DNA from: Uliginosibacterium gangwonense DSM 18521
Lineage (GTDB): Bacteria > Pseudomonadota > Gammaproteobacteria > Burkholderiales > Rhodocyclaceae
DNA: 64,000 bases
Direction: 5' to 3'
Assembly: GCF_000373965.1 (NCBI RefSeq)
Contig: NZ_KB892846.1
Span: 62,001-126,000 of the forward strand
Shown: positions 48,101 to 57,628 of the stretch, in pieces
How positions within the stretch are numbered: position 1 is the first letter of the stretch
Layout: every line of letters starts with the position of its first letter
The notes under the pieces: model-generated
The model's input: the letters and a program-made list of their open reading frames with translations, nothing else
Databases searched by the model: none
Told to the model about the DNA's origin: nothing
Made by a program: the position numbers and the translations under genes

Positions 48101-49893
48101 TATCCAATGCTCCTGGTATCAAAGAAGATCTGGTTGAGATGACTTTCAAAGTCAGAGATACCGGAATTGGCTTAAGCCCCGAACAGATCAGCCTACTGTT
48201 CCGCCCGTTCTCCCAGGCAGATTCTTCCAATGCCCGCCGGTTCGGCGGCACGGGATTAGGGTTGGCCATCTGCAAACAACTCGTTGAATTGATGGACGGA
48301 TACATCAGCGTTGAGAGCGAACCCGAGCATGGCAGTACCTTCAGCTTTTCCATTCCCTGCAAACGGGGGCAGAAATCCACCCTGCCGCAACCGTACCTAG
48401 TTAAAGATATGCAGATGCTGACCGTCCTGGTCGTAGATGCCAACACCACGGTCCAAAATATCCTACACGACCTTCTCCTGAGGTTTGATTACACGGTGAT
48501 TTGTGCAGACTCCGCACATCAAGCCTGCGACAGGCTTGCGCAAATACCCCATCCACACGTACATGTTTTGTTGGCGGACTGGAAAGAAGCGCCTGAAGAC
48601 ATGCACGCCCTGATTGAATTGGCCAAACAGCTCAACAGCAATACAAAAGTCATCAGAATGACACTGGGAGCGGAACAGGAAACCTCACAGGACAGTGACA
48701 GATGGTTATCAGACGCAGAAATCATCAAACCGATCACGGCATCCACTTTATTTGACGCGATCATGAATGCATTTGGCAAAGAACATTTCGCCAGTACCCA
48801 GACTCCGGTCAATCAGCCGCATCGCAGACAATCTCAACCCTTATTGGGTAACAAGATTCTGCTGGCAGAAGACAACGCCTTCAATCAGCAAGTGATCCAG
48901 GAAATACTGGAGAGCGCGGGTTTCGAAATCGTCATTGCAGAAAATGGCCAAATTGCATTGGATCTGGTCTCGGCAGAACATTTTGACGCAATCCTGATGG
49001 ATGTACAGATGCCCATCATGGACGGCCTGGAAGCTACCCTCAGGATCAGGAAAGGCCCCGCACAGGCTCAAATACCCATTATTGCCATGACTGCTCACGC
49101 CATGATTGAGGAGCAGCGCCGCTGCCTGGAAGCAGGCATGAGCGATTTCATGACAAAACCAATTGAACCGGAGACGCTGATTGCCAAGCTGGCATTCTGG
49201 GTCTCGGACAAAGATTCACGCCATCATCATACCAACAGTGCCACAGACACCCTACCATCGACAGAAGAGGCATGGCCGGCAGAACCATCCCCTGCCCTTT
49301 CGATTGAGACCGGTTTGCGCTATTGCAACAACAAGCCGGATTTTTATATAAAAATACTGAAAGAATTCAGCAGAAATCACTACGACAGCGCTGACCGCCT
49401 ACAGGAAGCCCTCGTCCATAATCAACCGGATGCAGCAAGGATTCTCGCTCACTCCCTCAAATCGGTTGCGGCGTCAATCGGTGCAGGCAGTCTCTCAGAC
49501 ACTGCGGCTGCATTGGAACGGAGCATTCAAAACGAACCCGGCGCAGACGCGTCCCTCTTGATCGAACGCTTGGATCAGGCGCTGTCCATAGCGATGGATG
49601 CCATTCAAGCCACCATTTCCCGTTGGGATGCAAGCCATCCGCCCAAATTTCCCTCAACGGAAGGCATACCGTCTGCACTGGAATCCACCTTCCTCATACG
49701 CGATAGGCTTGAAACCGATCTGGGCGAAGCACTTGAACGACTGCCCGATTTGCTGGCCGCTACCAAAAATGGCCCGGCCTCCAACCTGAGCGAAGCCTTG
49801 TGCGAGGCACTGAACAGCTTCGAATTGGAGCGTGCCAAAAGTGTGCTGAATTCATTGATTATCCAATTAGAGTCGGAGGAGGCTGCGCCATGA
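45124..49893 (+). CDS. Multi-PAS hybrid sensor histidine kinase
   Basis: A 1589-residue membrane sensor kinase (GTG start; AAGGA upstream). Four N-terminal membrane segments (residues about 22-145) are followed by PAS 1 (about 160-280), PAS 2 (290-410), PAS 3 (416-525), a GAF domain (530-697), PAS 4 (698-820) and a coiled coil. The HisKA domain has His 862 in [12 protein letters not shown], then comes the ATPase domain with [10 protein letters not shown] first receiver (about 1098-1215) has one acidic-pocket Asp changed (VVDAN). A second, intact receiver has Asp 1293 in [10 protein letters not shown]-terminal Hpt has His 1443 in AHSLKS. This supports an internal His-Asp-His phosphorelay. It overlaps the HD-GYP gene (ATGA), a probable output. 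Confidence 0.95.
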   Translation: MPSTTTLAPSPQPRPPLSQTKAVLLYGLFLVAWILAPNTLLLPQLRSNLLTWSMLLLQGMGCLAMSAVQLHELAKNAAPPAAPPSEAASKPPAWQAWPHWPLLGITLLPVLIGSTAQGAALLWPSLATMMGCLCIHATLWLAWQKQLENTHLVKDIASNQLLKHFYDLPFAGMATCSLNGRKLQHCNDKLCEIVGYSQEELINLDWTEISHPDDVAKEVEAFQKILQGQTNGYSQEKRFIRKGGEIVYATIDVHGIYNPDGSLQCVAALVHDITEQKRITQQLLDSEQSYHTLADSAPALIWTSGPDKLCNYFNKVWLNFTGRSLEQELGNGWAEGVHPDDFAYCLEYYLSHFDQRLNFNMDYRLRHHSGEYRWIRDSGCPRYSRSGTFLGYIGYCLDVTDRVLAQKALEESEARLRTIVRNLPMVLCTIDKNGIFTMSDGNGLKALGLKPGEVVGQSVYTLYASHPEILKYINLAMSGEQIRGQTTINNILYDSIYCPIPGIESTSGVMITSLDITERRNAETEQQRNMARIESLLRVANFHARNAQHLLDYILHQAVELSQSTAGCIFIRDKNHFTLSNITEEADNAFVIPAQKIHYTLEDMVYFHEAILQGTPIIRNATNGWQTKATSSTDIIQLLSRHLCIPLRANGTTQAILVLANKLGNYEKADATQLTQFMISAWNMVEQRQAEDQFVRISDLLNISQKLAHVGGWDFNPHDNSLYWTDENYRIFEIPPENYEPKLDSTLAFFTPESRARRDIAFATAMAEGTGFDLELELDTAQGNRRQIRATCVVVKNGDTIDRIIGALLDITPYKTIEAELRKHKENLEELVTQRTQELMQALDTAERATRGKSAFLATMSHEIRTPITAVLGMTHLALQTNPTPKQKGYLEKISISANLLLGIINDILDFSKIEAGRLELSSSEFVLADVLDKIITVISLKAAEKKLEFLVKIEQDTPYTLIGDATRLGQILLNLCSNAVKFTDQGEIILEISNAPGIKEDLVEMTFKVRDTGIGLSPEQISLLFRPFSQADSSNARRFGGTGLGLAICKQLVELMDGYISVESEPEHGSTFSFSIPCKRGQKSTLPQPYLVKDMQMLTVLVVDANTTVQNILHDLLLRFDYTVICADSAHQACDRLAQIPHPHVHVLLADWKEAPEDMHALIELAKQLNSNTKVIRMTLGAEQETSQDSDRWLSDAEIIKPITASTLFDAIMNAFGKEHFASTQTPVNQPHRRQSQPLLGNKILLAEDNAFNQQVIQEILESAGFEIVIAENGQIALDLVSAEHFDAILMDVQMPIMDGLEATLRIRKGPAQAQIPIIAMTAHAMIEEQRRCLEAGMSDFMTKPIEPETLIAKLAFWVSDKDSRHHHTNSATDTLPSTEEAWPAEPSPALSIETGLRYCNNKPDFYIKILKEFSRNHYDSADRLQEALVHNQPDAARILAHSLKSVAASIGAGSLSDTAAALERSIQNEPGADASLLIERLDQALSIAMDAIQATISRWDASHPPKFPSTEGIPSALESTFLIRDRLETDLGEALERLPDLLAATKNGPASNLSEALCEALNSFELERAKSVLNSLIIQLESEEAAP

Positions 49894-50975
49894 TCCTCAC
49901 GAACACGAAGCCCAGAATACTTGTCGTGGAAGACACGCCAGAACACATCCATATTCTGATTGAAAGTCTACACGATGATTTCGCCATCACTGTTGCAACC
50001 AGTGGGGAACGTGCGCTGAAATTGGCCAAAGGTGAAAACCTCCCGGACATTATTCTGCTGGACGTTATTATGCCCGGTATCAGTGGATATGAGGTTTGCC
50101 GGATACTGAAGAGCGACCCGCAGACGCGCGACATCCCGATCATTTTCATGTCTTCACTCAACGAGGAAGATGACGAACGCCTGGGACTTGAAATAGGCGG
50201 CCTGGATTACATTTCCAAGCCATTCCGCCCTTCCCTGGTCAGAGCGAGAATCAACAATCAACTGGAACTCAAGCGCCATCGCAACCATCTCGAAGACATC
50301 GTGATGGAGCGGACCCACGAGTTGCTGCTCACACAGGATGCTGCGATATTTGGTTTGGGCATTCTGGCAGAGTTTCGTGACACAGAGACCGGCATGCACA
50401 TTCGACGTACCCAATCCTATGTTGGGCTGCTTGCCAAACACCTTGCCTGCATCCCGAAATATGCGGGTGTTTTCAGCGAAGAGATGCTTCATTTGTTGAT
50501 TCAATCAGCACCACTTCACGATATAGGCAAAGTAGGTATCGCCGACAGCATACTCAGAAAACCCTCCTCATTGACAAAGGCAGAATTCGAACAGATCAAA
50601 CGACATACAGTCTATGGACGTGAAGTCATCGAATCCATTGAGGCCACCATGCGTGACAACGCAGCTTCCGCCTTCCTGCGCTTTGCCAAGGAAGTGACCT
50701 TTACCCACCATGAGTGCTGGGATGGCTCTGGCTACCATGGCCTGCGTGGCGAGGATATCCCGCTGTCTGGCCGCCTCATGGCGCTGGCCGATATATATGA
50801 CGCGCTGACCAGCAAACGCGTCTACAAGGAGCCTTTTTCGCATGAAGACACCATGAAGATCATGTGCAATGGGGATAACCGGACACGTCCGGAGCAGTTT
50901 GATCCCGATATTCTTCAGGCATTTATAGACCTGAGCCCGACTTTCAAAGAAATATCTCGACATTTTCAAGATTGA
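49890..50975 (+). CDS. HD-GYP response regulator (c-di-GMP phosphodiesterase)
   Basis: A 361-residue protein with an N-terminal receiver (phosphoacceptor Asp in IILLDVIMPG near residue 55; Lys in ISKPF) and a C-terminal HD-GYP domain. Catalytic motifs are APLHDIGKVGI, the KRHTVYGREVI segment, HHECWDGSGYHG and ADIYDALTSKR. The usual GYP tripeptide is GYH here. The family hydrolyses cyclic di-GMP, and the metal-binding His and Asp residues are kept. The start ATG overlaps the kinase stop by four bases, with GGAGGAGG ahead, so it is translationally coupled and the likely cognate regulator. Confidence 0.93.
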   Translation: MILTNTKPRILVVEDTPEHIHILIESLHDDFAITVATSGERALKLAKGENLPDIILLDVIMPGISGYEVCRILKSDPQTRDIPIIFMSSLNEEDDERLGLEIGGLDYISKPFRPSLVRARINNQLELKRHRNHLEDIVMERTHELLLTQDAAIFGLGILAEFRDTETGMHIRRTQSYVGLLAKHLACIPKYAGVFSEEMLHLLIQSAPLHDIGKVGIADSILRKPSSLTKAEFEQIKRHTVYGREVIESIEATMRDNAASAFLRFAKEVTFTHHECWDGSGYHGLRGEDIPLSGRLMALADIYDALTSKRVYKEPFSHEDTMKIMCNGDNRTRPEQFDPDILQAFIDLSPTFKEISRHFQD

Positions 50976-50988
50976 GTGAGACTTTGCC

Positions 50989-52560
50989 ATGGATGACTCT
51001 TACACGCCCTCGCCTTCTGAGCCTACCCAGGTTCTTCTGGTGGATGATGAACGCTTTGTGCATGATCTGGTCAAAGAAGCGCTCAAGGACGATTGTGTCC
51101 TGATGTCTGCGGAAGACAGTGCCGAGGCGCTCATGATCATTGAGGCTCAAACGCCGGAGTTGATTCTGCTGGATGTGGAACTCCCAGGCATGGATGGCCT
51201 GGATTTGTGCAAGCGGTTACGCGATCTGCCTGCAATCAAAAAAACACCTATCATTTTTCTGTCCGCCCATGACGAAATCACAGACCGTATTGCGGGTTAC
51301 GATGCAGGCGCAGATGATTACGTCATCAAACCATTCAGCATGCGGGAACTGCGTGCCAAGGTGCTGAGCATGCTCAGCAAGGCCCAGCAACACCGGGCAC
51401 TTGAGGATTCAGCCGAATTCGCCTCCTCCACGGCCATGACCGCCTTGAGCAGCATGGGAGAAATCGGCGTTCTTCTGGAAGCCTTGAAAAAGTTCAATGC
51501 TGCGCATCTGTTTGCCCAGATCGCTGCCACCCTCATCGAGGCTTTGTCTCAATACAGCCTGCAAGGCGTTACCCAGGTTCGCGCCAAAAATCAGAACATA
51601 TCATGCAACATGCATGGAGAGGCGTCTCCCATTGAGATTGCCATCATAGAGAAGATGATCGGCATGGATCGTATCTTCCAGTTCGGGAACCGCCTGATCA
51701 TCACTTACGAGCACGTCTCGCTCCTGGTCAGCAATCTCCCTGCCGACGATCCCGAGCGTGTGGGGCGCCTGCGTGATCACCTAGCGATGCTGGCCGAGGG
51801 GGCAAATGTACGCGTACAGGCCATTCTGGCCGAAGCCGAAGCAAAAACCCAGGGGGATGTCATCCAGCAGACACTGGCACGCATTACCGAGACGCTCAAG
51901 GAATTGGATATTGCCCAGCGCAACAGCCAGGTGCGCACCAATATCGCGGTATCGCAAATGTCTGAAGAAATAGGGCGTGCACTCCTGAGTGTGGCACTCA
52001 CCGAAGAGCAGGAGGATTACCTGACGACTGTTATCCATCGCGGAGTGGAACACATACTGGATATTAATTCCAGTCAATCCAATCTGCAAAACAAGCTCTC
52101 GGCCATCATTCACGACCTGCGGCTGACTGCTGGGAGTGTGGGTGCCTCACCCAATTCCATACGCTTATCCTGGTCGGATCTATTCAGCGTCAATCACCCG
52201 ATGATTGATGATGATCACAAGACCCTCATCATGAAGGTTAACCGGATTTATGAGGCCATTGAACTCAAAAACAAGGAGCTGATTACCAAGAGCTTCACCC
52301 AACTCCTCGACCACACACGCGAGCACTTTGCACGTGAAGAGGAGCTGATGAAGCAATCCGCTTACCCTGGCCTTGCCGCACACGCCACCGAACATGAAAA
52401 ATTACTCAAGGAGCTTGAGGCGCAAGAGGCCACGCTCCTTACCCATAAAGGCTTGAGGATCGAATCCTTCAACGTGCTGAAAGATTGGACGGTTGAGCAC
52501 ATCATCAATTACGACCGCCTGCTGGGCGCCTACCTAGCTAAAAGGCTGAAGGCCGCTTGA
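50989..52560 (+). CDS. Response regulator fused to hemerythrin
   Basis: A 523-residue protein. The receiver (about residues 14-130) has phosphoacceptor Asp in LILLDVELPG and the Lys in VIKPF. A middle region (about 140-390) of unknown function, seen in other bacterial response regulators as I recall, contains two likely coiled coils. The C-terminus (about 400-520) is a bacteriohemerythrin: WSDLFSVNHPMIDDDHKTL, then LLDHTREHFAREEELM, ATEHEKLL and WTVEHIINYD. This supplies the His, Glu and Asp ligands of a di-iron oxygen site. There is no DNA-binding domain. It follows the HD-GYP gene by 13 bp and may link oxygen or iron state to the same phosphorelay. Confidence 0.92.
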   Translation: MDDSYTPSPSEPTQVLLVDDERFVHDLVKEALKDDCVLMSAEDSAEALMIIEAQTPELILLDVELPGMDGLDLCKRLRDLPAIKKTPIIFLSAHDEITDRIAGYDAGADDYVIKPFSMRELRAKVLSMLSKAQQHRALEDSAEFASSTAMTALSSMGEIGVLLEALKKFNAAHLFAQIAATLIEALSQYSLQGVTQVRAKNQNISCNMHGEASPIEIAIIEKMIGMDRIFQFGNRLIITYEHVSLLVSNLPADDPERVGRLRDHLAMLAEGANVRVQAILAEAEAKTQGDVIQQTLARITETLKELDIAQRNSQVRTNIAVSQMSEEIGRALLSVALTEEQEDYLTTVIHRGVEHILDINSSQSNLQNKLSAIIHDLRLTAGSVGASPNSIRLSWSDLFSVNHPMIDDDHKTLIMKVNRIYEAIELKNKELITKSFTQLLDHTREHFAREEELMKQSAYPGLAAHATEHEKLLKELEAQEATLLTHKGLRIESFNVLKDWTVEHIINYDRLLGAYLAKRLKAA

Positions 52561-52572
52561 ACGGCTGGTCTT

Positions 52573-52596
52573 TTATGTATACTATTGTATACATAA
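52573..52596. promoter_or_regulatory. Palindromic operator upstream of AbrB-family gene
   Basis: A perfect inverted repeat with 10-bp arms, TTATGTATAC / GTATACATAA, and a TATT spacer. GTATAC-centred palindromes are typical sites of FCD-type GntR regulators, and one is encoded at 53821-54498. It lies 109 bp before the AbrB-family start. Confidence 0.7.
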
Positions 52597-52704
52597 TTAC
52601 ACATCGCCCGATGTCAACATCCGGGTAAAGCGTTCTTCCTCACCAGAGCCAAGCTGCCACAGCCCGTGGCGGGCTTGTGCATATCCGGTTTGGGAGCACA
52701 CTTC

Positions 52705-53799
52705 ATGTCACATCTGCTAGGCACGCCTGGCCTCAAAACCCTGCTCAACGCTCCTGCTGCCCTGCAATGGGGGCTGTTGCTCGCTTTGTCCGCGCTATTG
52801 ATCTTTCTTTTTGAGCTGTGTGGGCTCCCCGCCGCCATGTTGCTGGGGGCCATACTTGCTGCCATCGGGCTTGCCGTGGGCGGGGGAAATATCCGCGTAC
52901 CACGTCTGCCCTTTCATTTCGCCCAGGCGATAGTAGGTTGCATGATCGCCAAGAGCATCACCGCCGATATTTTGGGAGACATGGCGCAGCACTGGCTCTT
53001 GTTCCCCGGCATCGTGCTGGCCGTCATCGCCGTCAGTACTTGGGTGGGGTGGATACTTGCCTCACGCCAGATTCTGCCCGGCAACACCGCCGTATGGGGC
53101 TGCTCGCCCGGAGCGGCCACAGCCATGACTTTGATGGCCGAAGCCCATGGCGAGGATGTACGCATGGTGGCCTTCATGCAATACCTGCGCGTGGTTTTTG
53201 TCGCCGTCGCCGCCACGCTGGTCAGCCGCTGGTGGGTCATCAGCCCTGACGTGGACGCACACACTTCTGTGACTTGGTTTGCCCCGGTAGCGTGGGTGGA
53301 TTTTGCCGCCACCCTGGCACTAGTGTGTGGCGGCGTGATCCTCACCCGCCGTGTTTCCATTCCGGCAGGCCCCCTGTTGGTGCCATTTGTGGCCGGGGCG
53401 TGTCTGCACTGCGGCGGGCGGCTCACCATCACCTTGCCGCCCTGGTTGCTGCTGACCAGCTATTTATTGATCGGCTGGAGCATTGGGCTGCGCTTTACGC
53501 TGGCCATTCTCCGGCATGTAGCCCGTGCGTTGCCCAGCATGGCGTTCTCGGCCCTGATCCTGATTGCCTTGTGCGGCGGCATTGCTTTCGTACTGACCCG
53601 TACACTGGGCGTCGACCCGCTCACAGCCTATCTGGCCACCAGCCCAGGCGGGGTGGATTCAGTGGCGATCATCGCCACCTCGGCCAAGGCGGACATGCCT
53701 TTTGTGATGGCGATGCAGACAGCGCGCTTCTTGGTGGTGCTGATGGTTGGCCCCAGCCTCGCCCGGATGGTGGGTAGCAAGGTGACAGCAAAGCCCTAA
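52705..53799 (+). CDS. AbrB-family membrane protein
   Basis: A 364-residue integral membrane protein of the family once annotated as ammonia monooxygenase or AbrB (PF05145-type); the enzyme name is misleading. About ten hydrophobic segments form two repeats, each with a re-entrant motif: GCSPGAATAMTLMAEAHGED near residue 140 and TSPGGVDSVAIIATSAKADM near residue 315. The second, with its SPGG motif, is characteristic. ATG 52705 has GGGAG upstream. A transport role is likely, but the substrate is unknown. A palindrome upstream and a convergent GntR gene suggest control by a small-molecule-responsive repressor. Confidence 0.85.
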   Translation: MSHLLGTPGLKTLLNAPAALQWGLLLALSALLIFLFELCGLPAAMLLGAILAAIGLAVGGGNIRVPRLPFHFAQAIVGCMIAKSITADILGDMAQHWLLFPGIVLAVIAVSTWVGWILASRQILPGNTAVWGCSPGAATAMTLMAEAHGEDVRMVAFMQYLRVVFVAVAATLVSRWWVISPDVDAHTSVTWFAPVAWVDFAATLALVCGGVILTRRVSIPAGPLLVPFVAGACLHCGGRLTITLPPWLLLTSYLLIGWSIGLRFTLAILRHVARALPSMAFSALILIALCGGIAFVLTRTLGVDPLTAYLATSPGGVDSVAIIATSAKADMPFVMAMQTARFLVVLMVGPSLARMVGSKVTAKP

Positions 53800-53820
53800 G
53801 CGCGTAAAGCTGGTCCTGGC

Positions 53821-54498
53821 TTATTCAGGCAAAAACATCGAAATCCGTGCCCGATAGGCCGAGCGAATATGCTCACGTGCGATCTGCTCGGCGCGTGCCG
53901 CGTCACGGCTGACCAGTGCCGCAATCAGTTCCTGATGTTCCTGGATGGATTGCTGACCGCGCCCCGGCACCATCAGGGTAGTCGGCCCCATCAGCCACAT
54001 CGCTTCCTGCAGGGAATTCAGGCTTTTGAGCAGGTAACGGTTATGCGCGCAGCGGTAGAGCATGTCGTGAAAGGCGCGGTTGTTGCGGGTAAGCTTCTGC
54101 GGGTCACCCGCCAGGAGCAGATCCTTTTCCGCAATCTCCTTGAGTACCGCAAGTTCCACTTCCGAGGCATGCTTGGCGGCAAGGCCGGCGGCCGTGCCTT
54201 CCAGTACCTCACGCATCACATACAGCTCACCCAACGTCGAATAATCCAGCCGGGCGACCACCAAGCCCTGGCTGGAATCGTTGCTAGCCAGCCCCTCGCT
54301 TTCCAGGCGACTCAGTGCCTCCCGGATCGGCGTGCGGCTGAACCCCAGGCGCTCGGCCAGCTCCTGTTCGCGCAGACGGGAGCCGGGGCTCAGTTGCCCC
54401 TGTTCGATGGCTTCGCGCAATGACTGGTAGGCTTGCTGCCCACGCGACAGCCCGCTTGCCTTGCCATCGGATGCCGCATCGTCAAAGCCTGAGGTCAT
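53821..54498 (-). CDS. GntR-family regulator, FCD type
   Basis: A 225-residue regulator. The winged helix-turn-helix has LREQELAERLGFSRTPIREALSRLESEGL near residues 42-70. An all-helical FCD ligand domain follows with a metal-site pattern: the Arg/Asp region, NNRAFHDMLYRCAHN, QEHQELIAAL and AREHIRSAY. FCD regulators usually respond to organic acids. The gene lies 10 bp after lolD on the same strand, so it may be read from the lol operon. It is convergent with the AbrB-family gene, the probable target. Confidence 0.9.
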   Translation of the reverse strand: MTSGFDDAASDGKASGLSRGQQAYQSLREAIEQGQLSPGSRLREQELAERLGFSRTPIREALSRLESEGLASNDSSQGLVVARLDYSTLGELYVMREVLEGTAAGLAAKHASEVELAVLKEIAEKDLLLAGDPQKLTRNNRAFHDMLYRCAHNRYLLKSLNSLQEAMWLMGPTTLMVPGRGQQSIQEHQELIAALVSRDAARAEQIAREHIRSAYRARISMFLPE

Positions 54499-54508
54499 GG
54501 CCGGAGTT

Positions 54509-55219
54509 TCAGAGCGGAATCCGCCCGTCTTGCAGGTTCAGAACCCGCGAAGCACGCCGCGCCAAATCCAGGTCGTGAGTCACGATGATCAGGGCAGTCC
54601 CCAAGCGTGTGTTCAACTCCAGCATCAGGTCAAACACAGTCGATGCAGTCTGACGATCGAGGTTACCGGTGGGTTCATCGGCCAGCAGCACACGCGGCTC
54701 ACTGACCAATGCGCGGGCAATCGCAGCCCGCTGACGCTCACCGCCCGAGAGTTCGCTGGGCGTATGCTCCAGGCGGTGAGACATGCCCACGGCTTCGAGC
54801 ATTTTGGCTGCCCGCTCATGCGCCTGCGCACGTGGCATGCGACGGATCGTCAAGGGCATGGCGACGTTTTCCAGCGCCGTAAATTCGGGCAGCAGGTGGT
54901 GGAACTGATACACAAAGCCCATCGATTCATTGCGCATGCGCCCGCGTTCGGCTTCGTCCATGCTGGACAGCGCCTGCCCCATCAGGAAAACATCCCCCGA
55001 AGTCGGCGTATCCAGCCCACCCAGCAAGTGCAACAAGGTGCTCTTGCCAGAGCCGGAAGTCCCGACGATGGAAACGGTTTCCCCAGGTCGCACACGCAGA
55101 TCCACGCCATTGAGCACCGGCACGGCGGTCGCGCCCTTGCCGTAGATCTTGCTCAAGCCCTTGCATGCCAGCACTTCAGCCACGCCATTGCGTTCGAGCA
55201 TGGTGTTGATCTCATTCAT
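54509..55219 (-). CDS. lolD: Lipoprotein-releasing ATPase LolD
   Basis: A 236-residue ABC ATPase with Walker [10 protein letters not shown], signature [15 protein letters not shown] and Walker [13 protein letters not shown]. The LolD/MacB-type segment [20 protein letters not shown] is present. With the LolC/E permease it extracts outer-membrane lipoproteins from the inner membrane and hands them to LolA. Its start overlaps the permease stop by eight bases. The lipoproteins predicted elsewhere in the window are possible clients. Confidence 0.93.
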   Translation of the reverse strand: MNEINTMLERNGVAEVLACKGLSKIYGKGATAVPVLNGVDLRVRPGETVSIVGTSGSGKSTLLHLLGGLDTPTSGDVFLMGQALSSMDEAERGRMRNESMGFVYQFHHLLPEFTALENVAMPLTIRRMPRAQAHERAAKMLEAVGMSHRLEHTPSELSGGERQRAAIARALVSEPRVLLADEPTGNLDRQTASTVFDLMLELNTRLGTALIIVTHDLDLARRASRVLNLQDGRIPL

Positions 55220-56465
55220 AACGCAGCGCCTCCGCAGGATTGATGCGCGAAGCGCGCCAGCTTGGGTAGAGAGTCGCCACCAGCGTCAGCACAAAAGCCA
55301 CCACCACCACGCCAACCACATCGCCCCACATCAGTTTGGAAGGCAGGTCGGAGATGTAATACACATCTTTGGCGAGGAACTGCACGCCAAAGGTCCGTTC
55401 AATCCATGGCACCACGCTGGTGATGTTCAGCGCTAGTATCACGCCCCCCAGCACGCCGATGCCCAAGCCGATCAGCCCCATCAGCGCGCCCTGGATCACG
55501 AAGATCTTCATCACTGAGCCGGGGCTGGCACCCAGGGTACGCAGAATGGCAATGTCCGCCTGTTTATCCTGCACCGCCATCACCAGGGCGGAGACAATGT
55601 TGAAGGCAGCCACGCCCACAATCAGCGAGAGGATGATGAACATCACCGTTTTTTCCATCGCCACGGCGCGGAAGAAATTCGCATGGCTCTGGGTCCAATC
55701 CGTCACCCAGGTATCGGTGGGCAGCTCGCGGCTCAAGGCATCCACCACTTGACGGGCCTGAAATAGATCGTTCAGCCGCAAACGCACGCCGCTGACTTTA
55801 TCCCCCATCTGGTAGAGGGTTTGCGCATCCTTGATGTGAATCAGCGCCAAACCCGAATCGAATTCATACATGCCCGCTTCAAAAATCCCCACCACGCGGA
55901 ACTGCTTGAGCCGTGGCAGCACGGCGGCGGGCGTCACTAAGCCAGAAGGGGCGATCAGCGTTACCTTGTCGCCCACATGCACGCCCAAGGCCCGTGCCAG
56001 TTCGTTCCCAAGGATCACGCCGAACTCACCCGCTTTGAGGTCAGTAAGCTTGCCATCGCGCATGTGCTTGGCAAAATCGGCCACCTTATCTTCCATCACC
56101 GGGTCAATGCCGCGCACCACACTGCCGCGCACCACCTGATCCATGGTCAGCATCGCCTGTTGCTGTACAAAGGGAGCCGTCGCCACCACTTCGGGATGCT
56201 TCTGGGCGATCTGCGCGTATTGGTCCCAATTCGGCAGATCACCACTAAAGGCACCGATCTGCGCATGAGAGGCCACCCCCAATATGCGGGTGCGCAACTC
56301 TTCCTGGAAGCCGTTCATGACCGACAGCACCACGATCAGTGCCGCCACCCCCAGCGCAATCCCTGCCATGGATGCGAAGGAAATGAAGGAGATGAAGCCG
56401 CCGCCGGAGACGTTACGACGTTTTGCCCGCACGTAACGCAGGCCTACGAGAAGTTCGAATTTCAT
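55212..56465 (-). CDS. Lipoprotein-releasing permease LolC/LolE
   Basis: A 417-residue permease with one N-terminal membrane segment ([21 protein letters not shown]), a large periplasmic domain (about residues 50-265), then three C-terminal segments, the FtsX-like arrangement. The opening [16 protein letters not shown] and [16 protein letters not shown] are typical of LolC/E. Only one permease gene is present with lolD, so it may act as a homodimer (as LolF-type systems do) or with a distant partner. It is the first gene of the operon. Confidence 0.92.
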   Translation of the reverse strand: MKFELLVGLRYVRAKRRNVSGGGFISFISFASMAGIALGVAALIVVLSVMNGFQEELRTRILGVASHAQIGAFSGDLPNWDQYAQIAQKHPEVVATAPFVQQQAMLTMDQVVRGSVVRGIDPVMEDKVADFAKHMRDGKLTDLKAGEFGVILGNELARALGVHVGDKVTLIAPSGLVTPAAVLPRLKQFRVVGIFEAGMYEFDSGLALIHIKDAQTLYQMGDKVSGVRLRLNDLFQARQVVDALSRELPTDTWVTDWTQSHANFFRAVAMEKTVMFIILSLIVGVAAFNIVSALVMAVQDKQADIAILRTLGASPGSVMKIFVIQGALMGLIGLGIGVLGGVILALNITSVVPWIERTFGVQFLAKDVYYISDLPSKLMWGDVVGVVVVAFVLTLVATLYPSWRASRINPAEALRYE

Positions 56466-56554
56466 AGCGGGGCAATGCTACACTGACCACGCTACAAGTG
56501 CATCCATCGCACATTAAAAAACGCTTATTCCTGACCGTGAGTTTCCACCCCAGC

Positions 56555-57628
56555 ATGGGCGCGAAAGCCCAAATCCACCGTCCTTGCCACGTCACCTGCG
56601 TCATCCCCGGCTTGGTCTGGCCTGCACCACTCGGTGCAGCGCTTGAATCCATTGCCCTGCCGGGGCTTGCTGCATGGCTGGGGCGTGCCCGGCTTGCCCG
56701 CAACACCGCCCAGCCCTATGCCCATTGGTTGGCCCGGCAATTCGGGCTCACTCAACCCGCCTGGGCAGCCTTGCGCTGGGCCGGTGAAACCGTGCCGGAG
56801 GCCAGCCCCGCACATGTGCTGTGTGCAGACCCTGTTTCGCTACATTTCATGCGCGACGCGATGGTGCTGCGCGGCCCACGCGATCTGGCCATCACGCCCG
56901 CCGAAGCCGCTGCGCTCCTCGCCACGCTGAATAGCGAATTCGCCGATCTGGGCAGCTTCCATGCTCCCCACCCCGAGCGCTGGTATTTGCACGCCAAGGC
57001 CGCTACACAAACTCACTTCCTACCATTGGCCGATGTGCTGGGGCGCCCGGTGGCGCTTTTCCAACCGGAAGGCCCGGATGCGGCCATCTGGGCGCGGACA
57101 GCCAACGAGTTGCAGATCGTGCTCCACAACCACCCGGTCAACCGTCAACGCGAAGAGCGCGGCCAGCCCCTTATCAATGCCCTGTGGTTCTGGGGTGAAG
57201 CGCCAGCCCAGGCGGAAACCATCACGGCCCCTGCGCAGGCCCTGATCGGAGATGACCCCATTTTGCGCGGGCTGGCCCAACAGGCAGGCTGTGCCTGGCT
57301 ATCTACCGCCCAGGCGGGGGATGCCGGACACGGCTCGGCCGGGTATAGCTGGCGGCTCGACACCAGCTTGCAAGAGGCCACACTGGCAGGTGACTTCATG
57401 GGCTGGTTGCGCGGCCTGGAGCAACTGGAACGCGAGCTGTTCGCCCCACTCTGGCAGGCTTGGCGCCAGGGCAGCCTAAAAACACTCCGCCTGGTTGCGC
57501 CCTCGGACAAATCGCTCATTGAGGCCACGCTATCCCCCCCACAGCGGCTCACGTTTTGGCGCAGTGGCGCAACTGGTGCACAATTGCGCGCTATTCTTGA
57601 AACACCCGCTCAGCCTGATCCCACATGA
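56555..57628 (+). CDS. ApgM/RpfE-type protein upstream of recJ
   Basis: A protein of about 357 residues of the type found next to recJ in many betaproteobacteria, often annotated as regulatory protein RpfE-type or phosphoglycerate-mutase-like. The opening HVTCVIPGLVWP is characteristic. Other features are SEFADLGSFHAPHPERWYL and QIVLHNHPVNRQREERGQPLINALWFWG, the latter resembling an alkaline-phosphatase-type segment. Enzyme activity is not shown for this group, as far as I know. Starts at ATG 56555, GTG 56540 or GTG 56498 are all possible. Its stop overlaps recJ (ATGA). Confidence 0.75.
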   Translation: MGAKAQIHRPCHVTCVIPGLVWPAPLGAALESIALPGLAAWLGRARLARNTAQPYAHWLARQFGLTQPAWAALRWAGETVPEASPAHVLCADPVSLHFMRDAMVLRGPRDLAITPAEAAALLATLNSEFADLGSFHAPHPERWYLHAKAATQTHFLPLADVLGRPVALFQPEGPDAAIWARTANELQIVLHNHPVNRQREERGQPLINALWFWGEAPAQAETITAPAQALIGDDPILRGLAQQAGCAWLSTAQAGDAGHGSAGYSWRLDTSLQEATLAGDFMGWLRGLEQLERELFAPLWQAWRQGSLKTLRLVAPSDKSLIEATLSPPQRLTFWRSGATGAQLRAILETPAQPDPT

